A stretch of 64,000 nucleotides of DNA from a virus: positions 1 to 64,000 of IMG/VR virus record IMGVR_UViG_3300044611_002115; one strand, given 5' to 3'. Every line of letters begins with the position of its first letter. The stretch's first letter is position 1. Position numbers and translations under genes: made by a program. The notes under the pieces were generated by a model. The model was given only the letters and a program-made list of their open reading frames with translations. It was not told the origin of the DNA and ran no database searches. Positions 32,344-40,405 of this stretch are shown here, in pieces.

Positions 32344-32894
32344 ATATCAACGACTACCCTATCCCCGCACGCCCGTTCGCTGTCATGGAGTCCCGCATCA
32401 TTGCGGCCACTGCGGCGGGCAAGAAGCTCGCTGATGTCACTTATGACAGGGAGTGCCATGTTCACCACATGGGCGCGGACGACCTGCCTATGATACAGCC
32501 CACAGAGTTCACATTCTTTGAGCGCGTGTTTGGCGGGCGCTCGCAGACACCCGCGCTGCAAGGCAACACGCAGCTCGTGAGCGAGGCAAAGGTCGGGTTC
32601 TTTGTCATAGGGCGCAGGGAGTATGGGTTTACACGCGCGGAGACGGCAGACGGAAAGGGAGTAATGGAGTGGGCCAGCATACTGATGGACGTTATTGAAA
32701 CCAACGTGGGCGGCGGGGTGGCTGTCCCTCCCAGCCTAGTCAAGCCCGACATCCAAGACGCGTTCCTGCTGGGCACGCTCGCCAAGCCCGTCACCTTTGA
32801 TATTAAGGAAAACTTCGTTGCCGAGCTGTCCCTCATTGTGCTTGTGGAGTGCACGCTGTTTTCCGTTCCCTACTGGCGGGCGGGGCGGAGTTAA
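32340..32894 (+). CDS. Putative tail terminator/completion protein
   Basis: 184 residues from ATG 32340, overlapping the gp10-like gene. Alpha/beta, with EFTFFERVFGGRSQTPALQG and a C-terminal LSLIVLVECTLFSVPYW. In this gene order the next product is usually the tail terminator. The sequence itself gives no clear family. Confidence 0.55.
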   Translation: MNINDYPIPARPFAVMESRIIAATAAGKKLADVTYDRECHVHHMGADDLPMIQPTEFTFFERVFGGRSQTPALQGNTQLVSEAKVGFFVIGRREYGFTRAETADGKGVMEWASILMDVIETNVGGGVAVPPSLVKPDIQDAFLLGTLAKPVTFDIKENFVAELSLIVLVECTLFSVPYWRAGRS

Positions 32895-32902
32895 TTTTTT
32901 TC

Positions 32903-32932
32903 TTGCCAAACCCCGCGCCCTGAGTTCAGATG
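32903..32932 (+). promoter_or_regulatory. Family-2 promoter candidate L2
   Basis: TTGCCA at 32903-32908 inside TTTTCTTGCCAA (identical to L1), an 18-bp spacer and a weak CAGATG. It lies just upstream of the small abundant-type tail gene at 32969. Confidence 0.5.
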
Positions 32933-32968
32933 CGCTCGTAAGTCAACCTAAAAAAGGAGAACAAAATT

Positions 32969-33304
32969 ATGGTCGTCGGAGATGCACTAGCTTTCGGAAT
33001 CGCCTCGGATGAGGCTTCACTCGTCACCCAAAAGGTCGGCGTCACAAACAAGTCGGAAAAGAAAGAGGCCAAGGACAAGAGCGGCATTGTCGTCGCGGTG
33101 TCCTACTACAACAAGACCTCCGACATTTCCATTGAGGGACTCGGCACCTCTGCCCTCACCCCCGGCTCCGCGCTGAGCGTCGCAGGGGACTTTGACCTCG
33201 CGGGCGCGGCATTCGTTGACGAGTGCGGCGTGGAGCAGGCCAACGAGGACTTTGTGAAGTCCACCATCAAGGGCACTGCCTACGAAGGCATCACAGGCTC
33301 CTAA
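32969..33304 (+). CDS. Small structural protein (tail tube or decoration candidate)
   Basis: 111 residues from ATG 32969 with AAAAAGGAG upstream, a strong binding site. Small and beta-rich (SGIVVAVSYYNKTSDISIEG, LSVAGDFDLAGAAFVDE). A dedicated promoter, a strong ribosome site and a following hairpin fit an abundant virion protein. Its place before the tail chaperone suggests the tail tube, though 111 residues is short for one. Confidence 0.55.
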   Translation: MVVGDALAFGIASDEASLVTQKVGVTNKSEKKEAKDKSGIVVAVSYYNKTSDISIEGLGTSALTPGSALSVAGDFDLAGAAFVDECGVEQANEDFVKSTIKGTAYEGITGS

Positions 33305-33326
33305 CCCTTTTCCTGACCGCCTCCTT

Positions 33327-33353
33327 GGGGCGGGAGCGCCATACTCCCGCCCC
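33327..33353 (+). terminator. GC-rich hairpin after the small structural gene
   Basis: A 10-bp perfect stem GGGGCGGGAG/CTCCCGCCCC with a 7-base loop. There is no T run, so it may attenuate, or protect the upstream mRNA, rather than terminate fully. Confidence 0.6.
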
Positions 33354-33402
33354 GATTGGCAGTCCCCCACTGATATGACCCTTGCAACACAGCAAGTCCA
33401 AA

Positions 33403-33852
33403 ATGAGCGAGCCACAAGAACCTAAGAACAAGGTCGTCTCCGGCACGATCATCATTCACGTCCGCAACACGCAGCTCGCGGCATGCCTCATCTCCATCGG
33501 CGTCGCACTGCGCAATGACCCGCCCTACACCGTCAAGGAGCTGCCCAACGGCGAGCGCGTGACCACTTGGAACTTTGAGCCTAAGTCGCGCGACGGCATT
33601 CACCTCACGCAGGAGCTTATCAAGGCGTGGGTGCATGAACCCAAGTGGAGCGAGGAGCATCCCACGCACCCGTTCACCTTCGCGCTGCACGCGCTCAAGA
33701 ATTACAGGCAAATGGTGGAGCACATCCACAGCCAAAAGCCGTGGGTCGCCTACCTCTCGGAAACGGGGGTGCACACCATCTGGGTTATCAAGGGCAGCGA
33801 GCGCGAGCAAACGTGCATCGACCTCGGGCTGGAGCGCATCGCTGGGGGCTGA
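33403..33852 (+). CDS. Hypothetical protein in tail gene cluster
   Basis: 149 residues from ATG 33403. Mixed fold with VSGTIIIHVRNTQLAACLIS, then NGERVTTWNFEPKSRDG, and helical middle HALKNYRQMVEHIHS. The last strand is TGVHTIWVIKGSEREQTC. It lies between the tube-like gene and the tail chaperone. No family recognised. Confidence 0.55.
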   Translation: MSEPQEPKNKVVSGTIIIHVRNTQLAACLISIGVALRNDPPYTVKELPNGERVTTWNFEPKSRDGIHLTQELIKAWVHEPKWSEEHPTHPFTFALHALKNYRQMVEHIHSQKPWVAYLSETGVHTIWVIKGSEREQTCIDLGLERIAGG

Positions 33853-33860
33853 GAGCATTT

Positions 33861-34454
33861 ATGAAAAAGGACAAGGACATATTGGACATGGATAAGGACG
33901 GGGTAAAACCCGCTGGCAATCGCACAGAACGGCCCCCAGCGCCCTCCGCAGGGGATTCCCCCTCGCCTGACGCAGCCCCCACCCCCGCGCCTCCTACAGG
34001 AGCGGAGCTTGTGGAGAAGATAGGGAAGGCGGGGAGCGAGTCCCTGCTGGACTCCAAGCGCGCTGTCCGCGTGCGGGAGTTCAAGCTGCGCCCCGTGAAC
34101 CTCGCATCCATTGAGCTGATGCGCACAATCAACAGCCCGCTCATCCTTGGGGTGAAGGTTGCTGACCCGCGCTCCCTACTTGGCGACGTGCTGGAGTTCA
34201 TCATGCTGCACACGCTCACGGAGGAGGACGCCATCGACCACGTGTTCCTCACGGCAGAGCAGCGCAGGCGGGCGGTGCTCAAGTGGAGCATGAACATTGA
34301 AATTGGCGACACGGAAGCGCTCGTCAACGACACCATCGGCGTGCTGGCTGGGGCAACGTCAACGCAGGTTAAGGGCCAGCCTCCCGCCTATGCTAAGGGC
34401 GGCGCGGACAGCAGCGTGGATGCGGTGATGGGAAAAAAGTCGGGAAACGAGTAA
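33861..34454 (+). CDS. Tail assembly chaperone (upstream, G-like product)
   Basis: 197 residues. A Pro/Ala-rich start, partly made by dispersed element R5, precedes a helical domain (KRAVRVREFKLRPVNLASIE, LLGDVLEFIMLHTLTEEDAI). It lies upstream of the tape measure gene and ends just past a canonical slippery sequence. This matches phage tail assembly chaperones (lambda G/GT). Ribosomes that slip -1 would add the 34440-34672 frame. Confidence 0.75.
   Translation: MKKDKDILDMDKDGVKPAGNRTERPPAPSAGDSPSPDAAPTPAPPTGAELVEKIGKAGSESLLDSKRAVRVREFKLRPVNLASIELMRTINSPLILGVKVADPRSLLGDVLEFIMLHTLTEEDAIDHVFLTAEQRRRAVLKWSMNIEIGDTEALVNDTIGVLAGATSTQVKGQPPAYAKGGADSSVDAVMGKKSGNE
33918..33957 (+). repeat. Dispersed ~40-bp element, copy R5
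   Basis: AATCGCACAGAACGGCCCCC then AGCGCCCTCCGCAGGGG, in the N-terminal linker of the tail chaperone. It is read in a third frame (NRTERPPAPSAG), different from R3 and R4. Confidence 0.7.
34433..34439 (+). promoter_or_regulatory. -1 ribosomal frameshift site A_AAA_AAG
   Basis: In the chaperone frame the codons read GGA AAA AAG, so A AAA AAG is in the correct phase for -1 slippage; GGGAAAA overlaps it. The -1 frame has no stop from here to 34672. The zero-frame stop is 34452-34454. Confidence 0.8.
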
Positions 34455-34672
34455 GGCCACCTTGGCTGCAACGCCTAGTTGCATCTGTGGTGGCCGTTAC
34501 AGGCCACGACGCGGACTACATCATTTGGAAGATGCCGCTGCGGCAGGTGTTCGTTTGGGAGCACGTGCATTTTGAGCAGAACGGCTGGACGTGCTACCCG
34601 CCGCAAGTGCGGGTGACACTGGAGGATGTGTGGGACGCGCTGGGCAAACCCAAGCGCACCAAAAAGGCTTGA
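34440..34672 (+). CDS. Tail assembly chaperone frameshift extension (GT-like)
   Basis: The -1 frame is open from the slip site and continues through VVAVTGHDADYIIWKMPLRQ, then VRVTLEDVWDALGKPKRTKK. Expressed as a fusion to the 33861 product, it would add about 77 residues. Read alone, GTG 34487 could give a 61-residue protein but lacks a ribosome site. The T-like part normally binds the tail tube subunit. Confidence 0.72.
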
Positions 34673-34709
34673 TTCCAAAGGGTGAACCAATCACAGTGAA
34701 CCCACTGAT

Positions 34710-34952
34710 ATGACGCCCGCTAAATTTCCACAGCAGAACATCGTCTTTGCCAAAGACCAGCCGGAGTATAACCAGCTCCCCGCCTACAGGAATGAGAATG
34801 GTGAAGTGCTTGTGTGCTGGAAGCTCACGCTGCGCGAGCGCTTGCGCGTGCTGCTGGGCGGGCGCATCTGGCACCGCATGCTCACCTTCAACCAGCCCCT
34901 CCAACCGCAATACCTAACCACCATCAAAGAGGAGGTTCTGCCCCGTGTCTAA
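34710..34952 (+). CDS. Hypothetical protein before the tape measure gene
   Basis: 80 residues. Contains QNIVFAKDQPEYNQLPAYRN and a basic helix LRERLRVLLGGRIWHRML. The end overlaps the tape measure start by 8 bp. Small proteins of this type are common here in siphoviruses. Role unknown. Confidence 0.6.
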   Translation: MTPAKFPQQNIVFAKDQPEYNQLPAYRNENGEVLVCWKLTLRERLRVLLGGRIWHRMLTFNQPLQPQYLTTIKEEVLPRV

Positions 34953-36930
34953 TCCAGCCGTCACAATCGACTTCCTTGCTAACATGGAGAACTTTAGCAA
35001 GGGGCTTTCCCAAGTCACGGGGAAGCTGGAGCAAATGGCTATTACAGGGGCGAGCGGTGCGGGGGGCATTGGTGCGCTTGGCGGAGCCTTGGGCGGCATT
35101 ATGATGGCAGCAGCTCCGCTCATTGCAACTGTTGCAGGCGTTGCCGCAGCCATTGGCACAGTTGGCTTGGCTATGGACAAGGCGGCGCAGAAGCAGACGC
35201 TCTTGAAACAGTTTGAGCTAATCATGGGGAGCGCGGAGGAAGCAAAAAAGCGCGTCAACGAAATTGAGGACTTGGCACCCAACACAGTTTTCAGCGAGGA
35301 TCAATTAGTCGCCGCGTCCGCAGCCATGACCAAGCTGGGCGGCAACGCGGCGGGCAGTGCGGAGAACGTCATGCTGGTGGGCGACGCTGCCGCCGCATTA
35401 GGCCCAGAAAAATTTAATGAGCTGACGGAGAGCGTGGCGCGTGTAAAGGCGGGGCTTTCGGGCGGGCTACCTTTGGGGCGCTCCCTTATCTCCCTCGCCA
35501 TGATGGGCGCGCTTTCTGGGGACACGGTTAAGAAGCTGAATGACATGAAGAAGGCGGGGGCGTCTGGGGACAGCATGTGGGCGGTGGCGCAAAAGGACTT
35601 GGCACGCTTCGACGGGTCTATGAAGAAGATGGCGGAGGGCACGTTTGCCGGAGCCATGCAATCTCTCGGCACAGCCATTGGCGGCGCATTTGAGGACATA
35701 CTCGAAAGCGTAGGCATGCCCATCATTGAGGCGCTAACCCCAGCCATTGTCGCCGTTAAGAATTGGGTGATGGAGGTGAAGCCTATGGTGCTCGGATTCA
35801 TTGACGGCATAAAGGACGGCGTTTCCACAGTCATAAACCTTTTCACCAGCGGGGGCATCACAGAGGCGTTCTGGCTCGCGCTGCAAGTGGGCGCAGCGGG
35901 AGCGGTGGAGTGGCTGCTGGGCGCGCTCATTACTGTGTTCCAAACAGCCGTTGAGGTGCTGACCATGCGCATCATGCGGCTGGGCGACCCCTCCTACTGG
36001 ACTTCCATGCTGCAAATCTTTGGCTCCATCCCCACCATGATTCTCGGCGCGCTGGGCATGCTTGGGAGCGTGCTGCTGCAAACGCTGTCCGGCCCGCTGG
36101 ACTTCCTCGCCGCCAGCATGCAGTGGATTGGCGGCATACTCACGGACGCTCTCTACAGCGCGGGCATGGGACTCAAGGGCATCCTGCTGGACGCCGCGCT
36201 TCTCATAATGAACAAAATGGCGGACATCAGCGCTAAGGTCGGCATCGACCTCACGGGCGCAGTCACGTCACTGGAGAACGCTAAGAAGGAGCACCAGCAG
36301 CAGACGAGCCTTGGGGTTGGCGGCACGGCGGAGTCCTTTGCGGAAAAGATGCAGGGCGTAAAGGACAAGGGCGGCGTGTTGGGCATGGCGGGTGTTGACC
36401 CAGAGAAGTCTTTCCAAGCAAGCGAGCAGGTCGTCAAGGCGGGCTGGGACATGGGCGCTGCTGGGCTTAGCACGCAGGCCAAGCAGCTTGGGGAGGATGT
36501 GGTTGCACCCATCAAGGACAATTTCGACAACATGAAGCCCGTGGAAATTTATGACACGGACGCACAAGCCACACGGCTCAAAAGCATGTGGGAGGAGGCT
36601 AAGCCCAAGGACAAGGATCAGGCGGGAGGCAAAGAAAAGAAGCCTGATGCTGCAACTGTTGCAGCGGAGGCGGCAGTGGTTGCCGACAGCCTAACGTCCA
36701 TTGGCGGGGGCGGGGGCATAGCGGGCATGGGCGCGGGCGTAGGCATGACGCCCGTGGAGGAGCAGACCGCTGCCGTAACCACGCAGACCGCACTCGTGCA
36801 GGAACAGACAAGCGTGCAGGGGCAAATCCTCGGCGTCCTGACGGCGAGCAAGGCGCTGCTGGAAGCTATTGTGCAAAACACCAAACAAGGCGGCGGGGGC
36901 GGGGGCGGCTTAACTGTGGAGGCAACTTAA
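34945..36930 (+). CDS. Tape measure protein
   Basis: 661 residues from GTG 34945. Ala/Gly/Met-rich helical protein with hydrophobic stretches (residues 35-75, 240-380), FELIMGSAEEAKKRVNEIED and LPLGRSLISLAMMGALSGD near 170, typical of phage tape measures. The C-terminus is Gly-rich (QGGGGGGGL). At about 1.5 angstrom per residue it predicts a tail near 100 nm. Palindrome copies 12 and 13 lie in the gene. Confidence 0.9.
   Translation: MSNPAVTIDFLANMENFSKGLSQVTGKLEQMAITGASGAGGIGALGGALGGIMMAAAPLIATVAGVAAAIGTVGLAMDKAAQKQTLLKQFELIMGSAEEAKKRVNEIEDLAPNTVFSEDQLVAASAAMTKLGGNAAGSAENVMLVGDAAAALGPEKFNELTESVARVKAGLSGGLPLGRSLISLAMMGALSGDTVKKLNDMKKAGASGDSMWAVAQKDLARFDGSMKKMAEGTFAGAMQSLGTAIGGAFEDILESVGMPIIEALTPAIVAVKNWVMEVKPMVLGFIDGIKDGVSTVINLFTSGGITEAFWLALQVGAAGAVEWLLGALITVFQTAVEVLTMRIMRLGDPSYWTSMLQIFGSIPTMILGALGMLGSVLLQTLSGPLDFLAASMQWIGGILTDALYSAGMGLKGILLDAALLIMNKMADISAKVGIDLTGAVTSLENAKKEHQQQTSLGVGGTAESFAEKMQGVKDKGGVLGMAGVDPEKSFQASEQVVKAGWDMGAAGLSTQAKQLGEDVVAPIKDNFDNMKPVEIYDTDAQATRLKSMWEEAKPKDKDQAGGKEKKPDAATVAAEAAVVADSLTSIGGGGGIAGMGAGVGMTPVEEQTAAVTTQTALVQEQTSVQGQILGVLTASKALLEAIVQNTKQGGGGGGGLTVEAT
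35124..35136. repeat. 13-bp palindrome, copy 12
   Basis: Exact copy with central T, inside the tape measure gene, encoding Ala-Thr-Val-Ala. Confidence 0.9.
36651..36663. repeat. 13-bp palindrome, copy 13
   Basis: Exact copy with central T, inside the tape measure gene, encoding Ala-Thr-Val-Ala. Confidence 0.9.
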
Positions 36931-36931
36931 T

Positions 36932-37651
36932 ATGGCATCGGAACCTATCTGGAACGGCGCGGACTTGGCAGGCTATCTGCTTGAGGGCGTAGAGTCGGAG
37001 ATTAACATAGACGTGAAGGGCGTAGCGACAGGCTCGTGCGCCTATAGCTGCAAATGGGCAAACGCAATCGCGCTGGCGGGCGCAGTAACCTGCCACCCAG
37101 ACTTCAACTTCCTCCCCACCAAGAGCATTAAAATAACCCGCGAGGAGGCGGGGATGGCTAAGGTGACTGTTACTTTTGAGGGCATTGACCCAGACAAGGT
37201 GGACAACGAAAGTGTGCCCAAGGTTTACTCCTTGCAGGCCACGGTGTCCACGGAGCCTATTGAGACGCACCCAGATTTTGTGGAGAAGATTGGTGGAACC
37301 CCAGACGCGCCTTTGTTCAACGCGGAGTTTGACGAGGCGGGCAAGTTCAAAGGGTTTCCCGCTGTGCTTGCGGACGGCACGACGCAGAATCCAAAGGCTG
37401 GGATTAAGAGCTACCAATGCCCCTCGGTTGTTTACTCCTTGGAATACACGACCAACTCCACAGCGGACGCCCTTAACGACGTGGGCAAAATCAGCTCCCC
37501 TCCATCCAGCGCCATGCTCCCATCAGCAGCGGGGAGGAACTGGCTTTTCCTTGGCGGCACAGCTACCAAGAAGGGCAACGCAATTTCCGTGAAAAAGAGC
37601 TGGAAGCTGAGCGGGCCTCGGCAGTGGGACAGCGACATCTACGGGGACTGA
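36932..37651 (+). CDS. Tail protein (putative)
   Basis: 239 residues from ATG 36932, 1 bp after the tape measure stop. Beta-rich with KSIKITREEAGMAKVTVTFE and C-terminal FLGGTATKKGNAISVKKSWK. Position after the tape measure suggests a distal tail or tail-tip component. No family recognised. Confidence 0.6.
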   Translation: MASEPIWNGADLAGYLLEGVESEINIDVKGVATGSCAYSCKWANAIALAGAVTCHPDFNFLPTKSIKITREEAGMAKVTVTFEGIDPDKVDNESVPKVYSLQATVSTEPIETHPDFVEKIGGTPDAPLFNAEFDEAGKFKGFPAVLADGTTQNPKAGIKSYQCPSVVYSLEYTTNSTADALNDVGKISSPPSSAMLPSAAGRNWLFLGGTATKKGNAISVKKSWKLSGPRQWDSDIYGD

Positions 37652-37659
37652 TAAACCTT

Positions 37660-38307
37660 ATGAAGCTCCCAACCTTTAAGAGCAGCCACGAGGGCATAGG
37701 GAGCGCCCTAAACACTTTGGCACGCGCCATTGAGGAGTGCTACCATCGGGGCACAGTCAACTTGGGCGGAAACCTAATGGGGACGCAGGGGCCGGATGGA
37801 ATAACCATTGAGGGCTGGGGCGGGGAGAGCGGATCAACAGCGTCAGTCCATGCGCCTTGGGATATTTTCTCATTGGTTGGAGTAGGGACACCGAACCCAG
37901 AAACAGGGAAGTATTCTAATTACAAAGCGAAGGTGTGGCCGGGAACCCTGAACGGCTACCTCCCAACGAACGCCACTTCCGAAACGGGGCTTACGGAGTT
38001 CACGATCAGCGGAAGCGCCACGACCATATTTAAGGTTCGGGCTGCGACTGACGGCAAAGAAATACAAACCCTGCTCATCGTCGCGGACGAAGCGCAGCCT
38101 GCCCCCCAAGTTCCTGCCGCAAACGCCATGCCCTCAGCGTTTGAGGCAGTGTTTGCTATAGTTGACGACGGGGTGGTATATCGCACGATAGGGGGAGGGA
38201 ACCTTACAGCCACCGCGAACAAGTTGTTTGTGACAGATAAAACTACGACACCCACCTTCGGGCAGCTTGCTTATACTGCCTACTACATCTGGACGGTGGA
38301 GGGCTAG
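37660..38307 (+). CDS. Tail protein (putative)
   Basis: 215 residues from ATG 37660. GSALNTLARAIEECYHRGTV then beta-rich strands, including FTISGSATTIFKVRAATDGK. It belongs to the tail-tip gene series. No family recognised. Confidence 0.55.
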   Translation: MKLPTFKSSHEGIGSALNTLARAIEECYHRGTVNLGGNLMGTQGPDGITIEGWGGESGSTASVHAPWDIFSLVGVGTPNPETGKYSNYKAKVWPGTLNGYLPTNATSETGLTEFTISGSATTIFKVRAATDGKEIQTLLIVADEAQPAPQVPAANAMPSAFEAVFAIVDDGVVYRTIGGGNLTATANKLFVTDKTTTPTFGQLAYTAYYIWTVEG

Positions 38308-38311
38308 GCAG

Positions 38312-40405
38312 ATGAACGTCTTTGAATACACGATCCCCGCGACAGTCCAACAGCCTGCGGGTAACGCCTCCAGCATCACCTACGAGTTCAAAAGCACCAA
38401 GACGAATTCTGACAGTTGGAGGTGGGCGGATTCCAATGCCGACTCTGGGTGGACGACAAGCTCTGAGAGGGGGGGGACGTGGGGAGGAACCACCCATTCG
38501 ACAGAATGGACAGACTGCTACGGCAACAAGGGAACGTCTTGCATAGTCGCGGAAACCGAAAGCAGCAGTTCTTCTATTGGGCGCTCTTACGCCGGTTCCC
38601 CGTCCAACTCTAATGGCTCTCAGCACAATCGGAACTACGGGGCAACAGACGTTTCGTATATCAGCTACACAAAACAGGGAGGGAACAGCAGCACCTCAGA
38701 GGCAGGGGCCGATGCTGTAGATGGGGTAAACACTCCTTTCAACAACGGGGACGGCGATGCTTGGGAGTCCACCGTTTCCTTTTCCTACCACAAGGCAGAG
38801 AAAGCCAACTCTGCATACATACATGGGGTGGTGGGTCTTTCCACGAAGACTTACAGGTCCTCGAACAGTGGGGAGGAAGGATGGCCGACTGCTATTCCCC
38901 CATCCTATGTTTGCGGTTCTTCCTACACTCGCACCGCGCTCACGTTCACTAACGGGTGGTTGCAGGAGACCGTATCTTCGTTCACGTTCACCAAATCAAC
39001 CACCACATCCACGGCGAGTGGCAGTGGAACAAACACATGGACGACGACCAAGGAAACAACCACAACCAGAAATAGTTCTTGGAGCTATTATCCAGATGGC
39101 GCGACTTACTGCACGAGCGGGGGTGGGACAAAGAGCAGGACGGACAACGTGAATTACATAGGGGAAGCCGCAGGGACATCTTCGGCATTAGGGAGCAGCA
39201 ATCAAACAGTGAAGGTGGTTAGCGGAGATGGAGGCTCCTCTTTTTTGGTGGCAGCGGAACATGAGCCGCAGACCCTTGCAGAGTTAAAAGACCCCAGAAC
39301 GTTCCTTAATCTGACAGATCAACTGACCTATGGGGTCACAAGCTCGACAAAGCTGGGGACGATCTATACCGTGGCTGACAATGATGCCTTCGCCCTCCTC
39401 AGTTATGAAGTCCCGGCATGGACGTATGAGAGCACCTCATCTTCGGGAGGCACAAGGGAAAGCTCCTACACTCTTGGCGGGTGGGGTCGGGTGCCTGCCT
39501 CGACAGCAGCCTATACCCGCGCAGAGCACACACGGTCCACTTGGCTGACCACCCTCACCTCAGAGGCTTCGTATTCCGGCATCGGAGCCACTACAGCAAC
39601 AAGGGAAGCAACCTCTATGGCTTGGTCGGACAATATAAATCCAGTTACCTATTCACAGACTGACGTGCTGCCTGTTTCCACCACCAGCAACATACTCACG
39701 GCTACAGAATCGAATGAGGGACGAGGAAGCACAACAAGCAGGGGGTTCTCTGTCACGGACTGCACCACCTTCCTGCCGAACGCATTTTCGAGGGATCTTG
39801 ACAGAGACTTGTCGATTGTGGTGAGCGAACAACTTGACCATGGGGCCAATGCTCCCGCCTCTTCGATAAACACTGCGCGTATGTATATTTCGGGTAACAT
39901 CGGGACCACGCTTACGGTTGAGACTATGGCCTCTATCTCGAATGGAATCCTTGCACTCATCCCATGGCCGACAACATCATGGACATCAGGCAGCAGTTCG
40001 TGGGGTATGTCCATCAATGGCAGATCACTAAGCTGGGGGAAAACGGAGGCGTTCACTAAATCATCCAACCCCTCCGATCCTTCGACGCTATCCACAACGA
40101 GCGCCAGCAGCAGCGGATTGCTTTCTGATGCAGGGACGAACGGCGGCACGAAGACGGGCAATGTTTTCAGCAGCGTGATTAATGGAAAGATGACCGCCAC
40201 TTTCGGGTTCGGCTTGTGGGCGGCACTAAAAACGAATTCTACGGGCGGAACAGTAGAGGCGTTGTCCTTTTCAAACAAAAGCCAAGGAGTCACGACCACC
40301 TTGGCTTCCCCAGAATACTTTTCCTTCGCAGGCGCGGTTCAAGATACAGGGCTTGCGTGGGAGGAAACACCCAACTACATCTCAGTAGAAGTAGAAGAAC
40401 TATGA
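38312..40405 (+). CDS. Large Ser/Thr-rich tail surface protein
   Basis: 697 residues from ATG 38312. Very rich in Ser, Thr and Gly (for example STTSTASGSGTNTWTTTKET) with repeating beta-like strands and few charged helices, as in tail fibres or tip proteins exposed outside. Codon use is somewhat less GC-biased than replication genes. The stop overlaps the next ATG. It is a candidate host-contact protein together with the 24275 fibre. Confidence 0.6.
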   Translation: MNVFEYTIPATVQQPAGNASSITYEFKSTKTNSDSWRWADSNADSGWTTSSERGGTWGGTTHSTEWTDCYGNKGTSCIVAETESSSSSIGRSYAGSPSNSNGSQHNRNYGATDVSYISYTKQGGNSSTSEAGADAVDGVNTPFNNGDGDAWESTVSFSYHKAEKANSAYIHGVVGLSTKTYRSSNSGEEGWPTAIPPSYVCGSSYTRTALTFTNGWLQETVSSFTFTKSTTTSTASGSGTNTWTTTKETTTTRNSSWSYYPDGATYCTSGGGTKSRTDNVNYIGEAAGTSSALGSSNQTVKVVSGDGGSSFLVAAEHEPQTLAELKDPRTFLNLTDQLTYGVTSSTKLGTIYTVADNDAFALLSYEVPAWTYESTSSSGGTRESSYTLGGWGRVPASTAAYTRAEHTRSTWLTTLTSEASYSGIGATTATREATSMAWSDNINPVTYSQTDVLPVSTTSNILTATESNEGRGSTTSRGFSVTDCTTFLPNAFSRDLDRDLSIVVSEQLDHGANAPASSINTARMYISGNIGTTLTVETMASISNGILALIPWPTTSWTSGSSSWGMSINGRSLSWGKTEAFTKSSNPSDPSTLSTTSASSSGLLSDAGTNGGTKTGNVFSSVINGKMTATFGFGLWAALKTNSTGGTVEALSFSNKSQGVTTTLASPEYFSFAGAVQDTGLAWEETPNYISVEVEEL

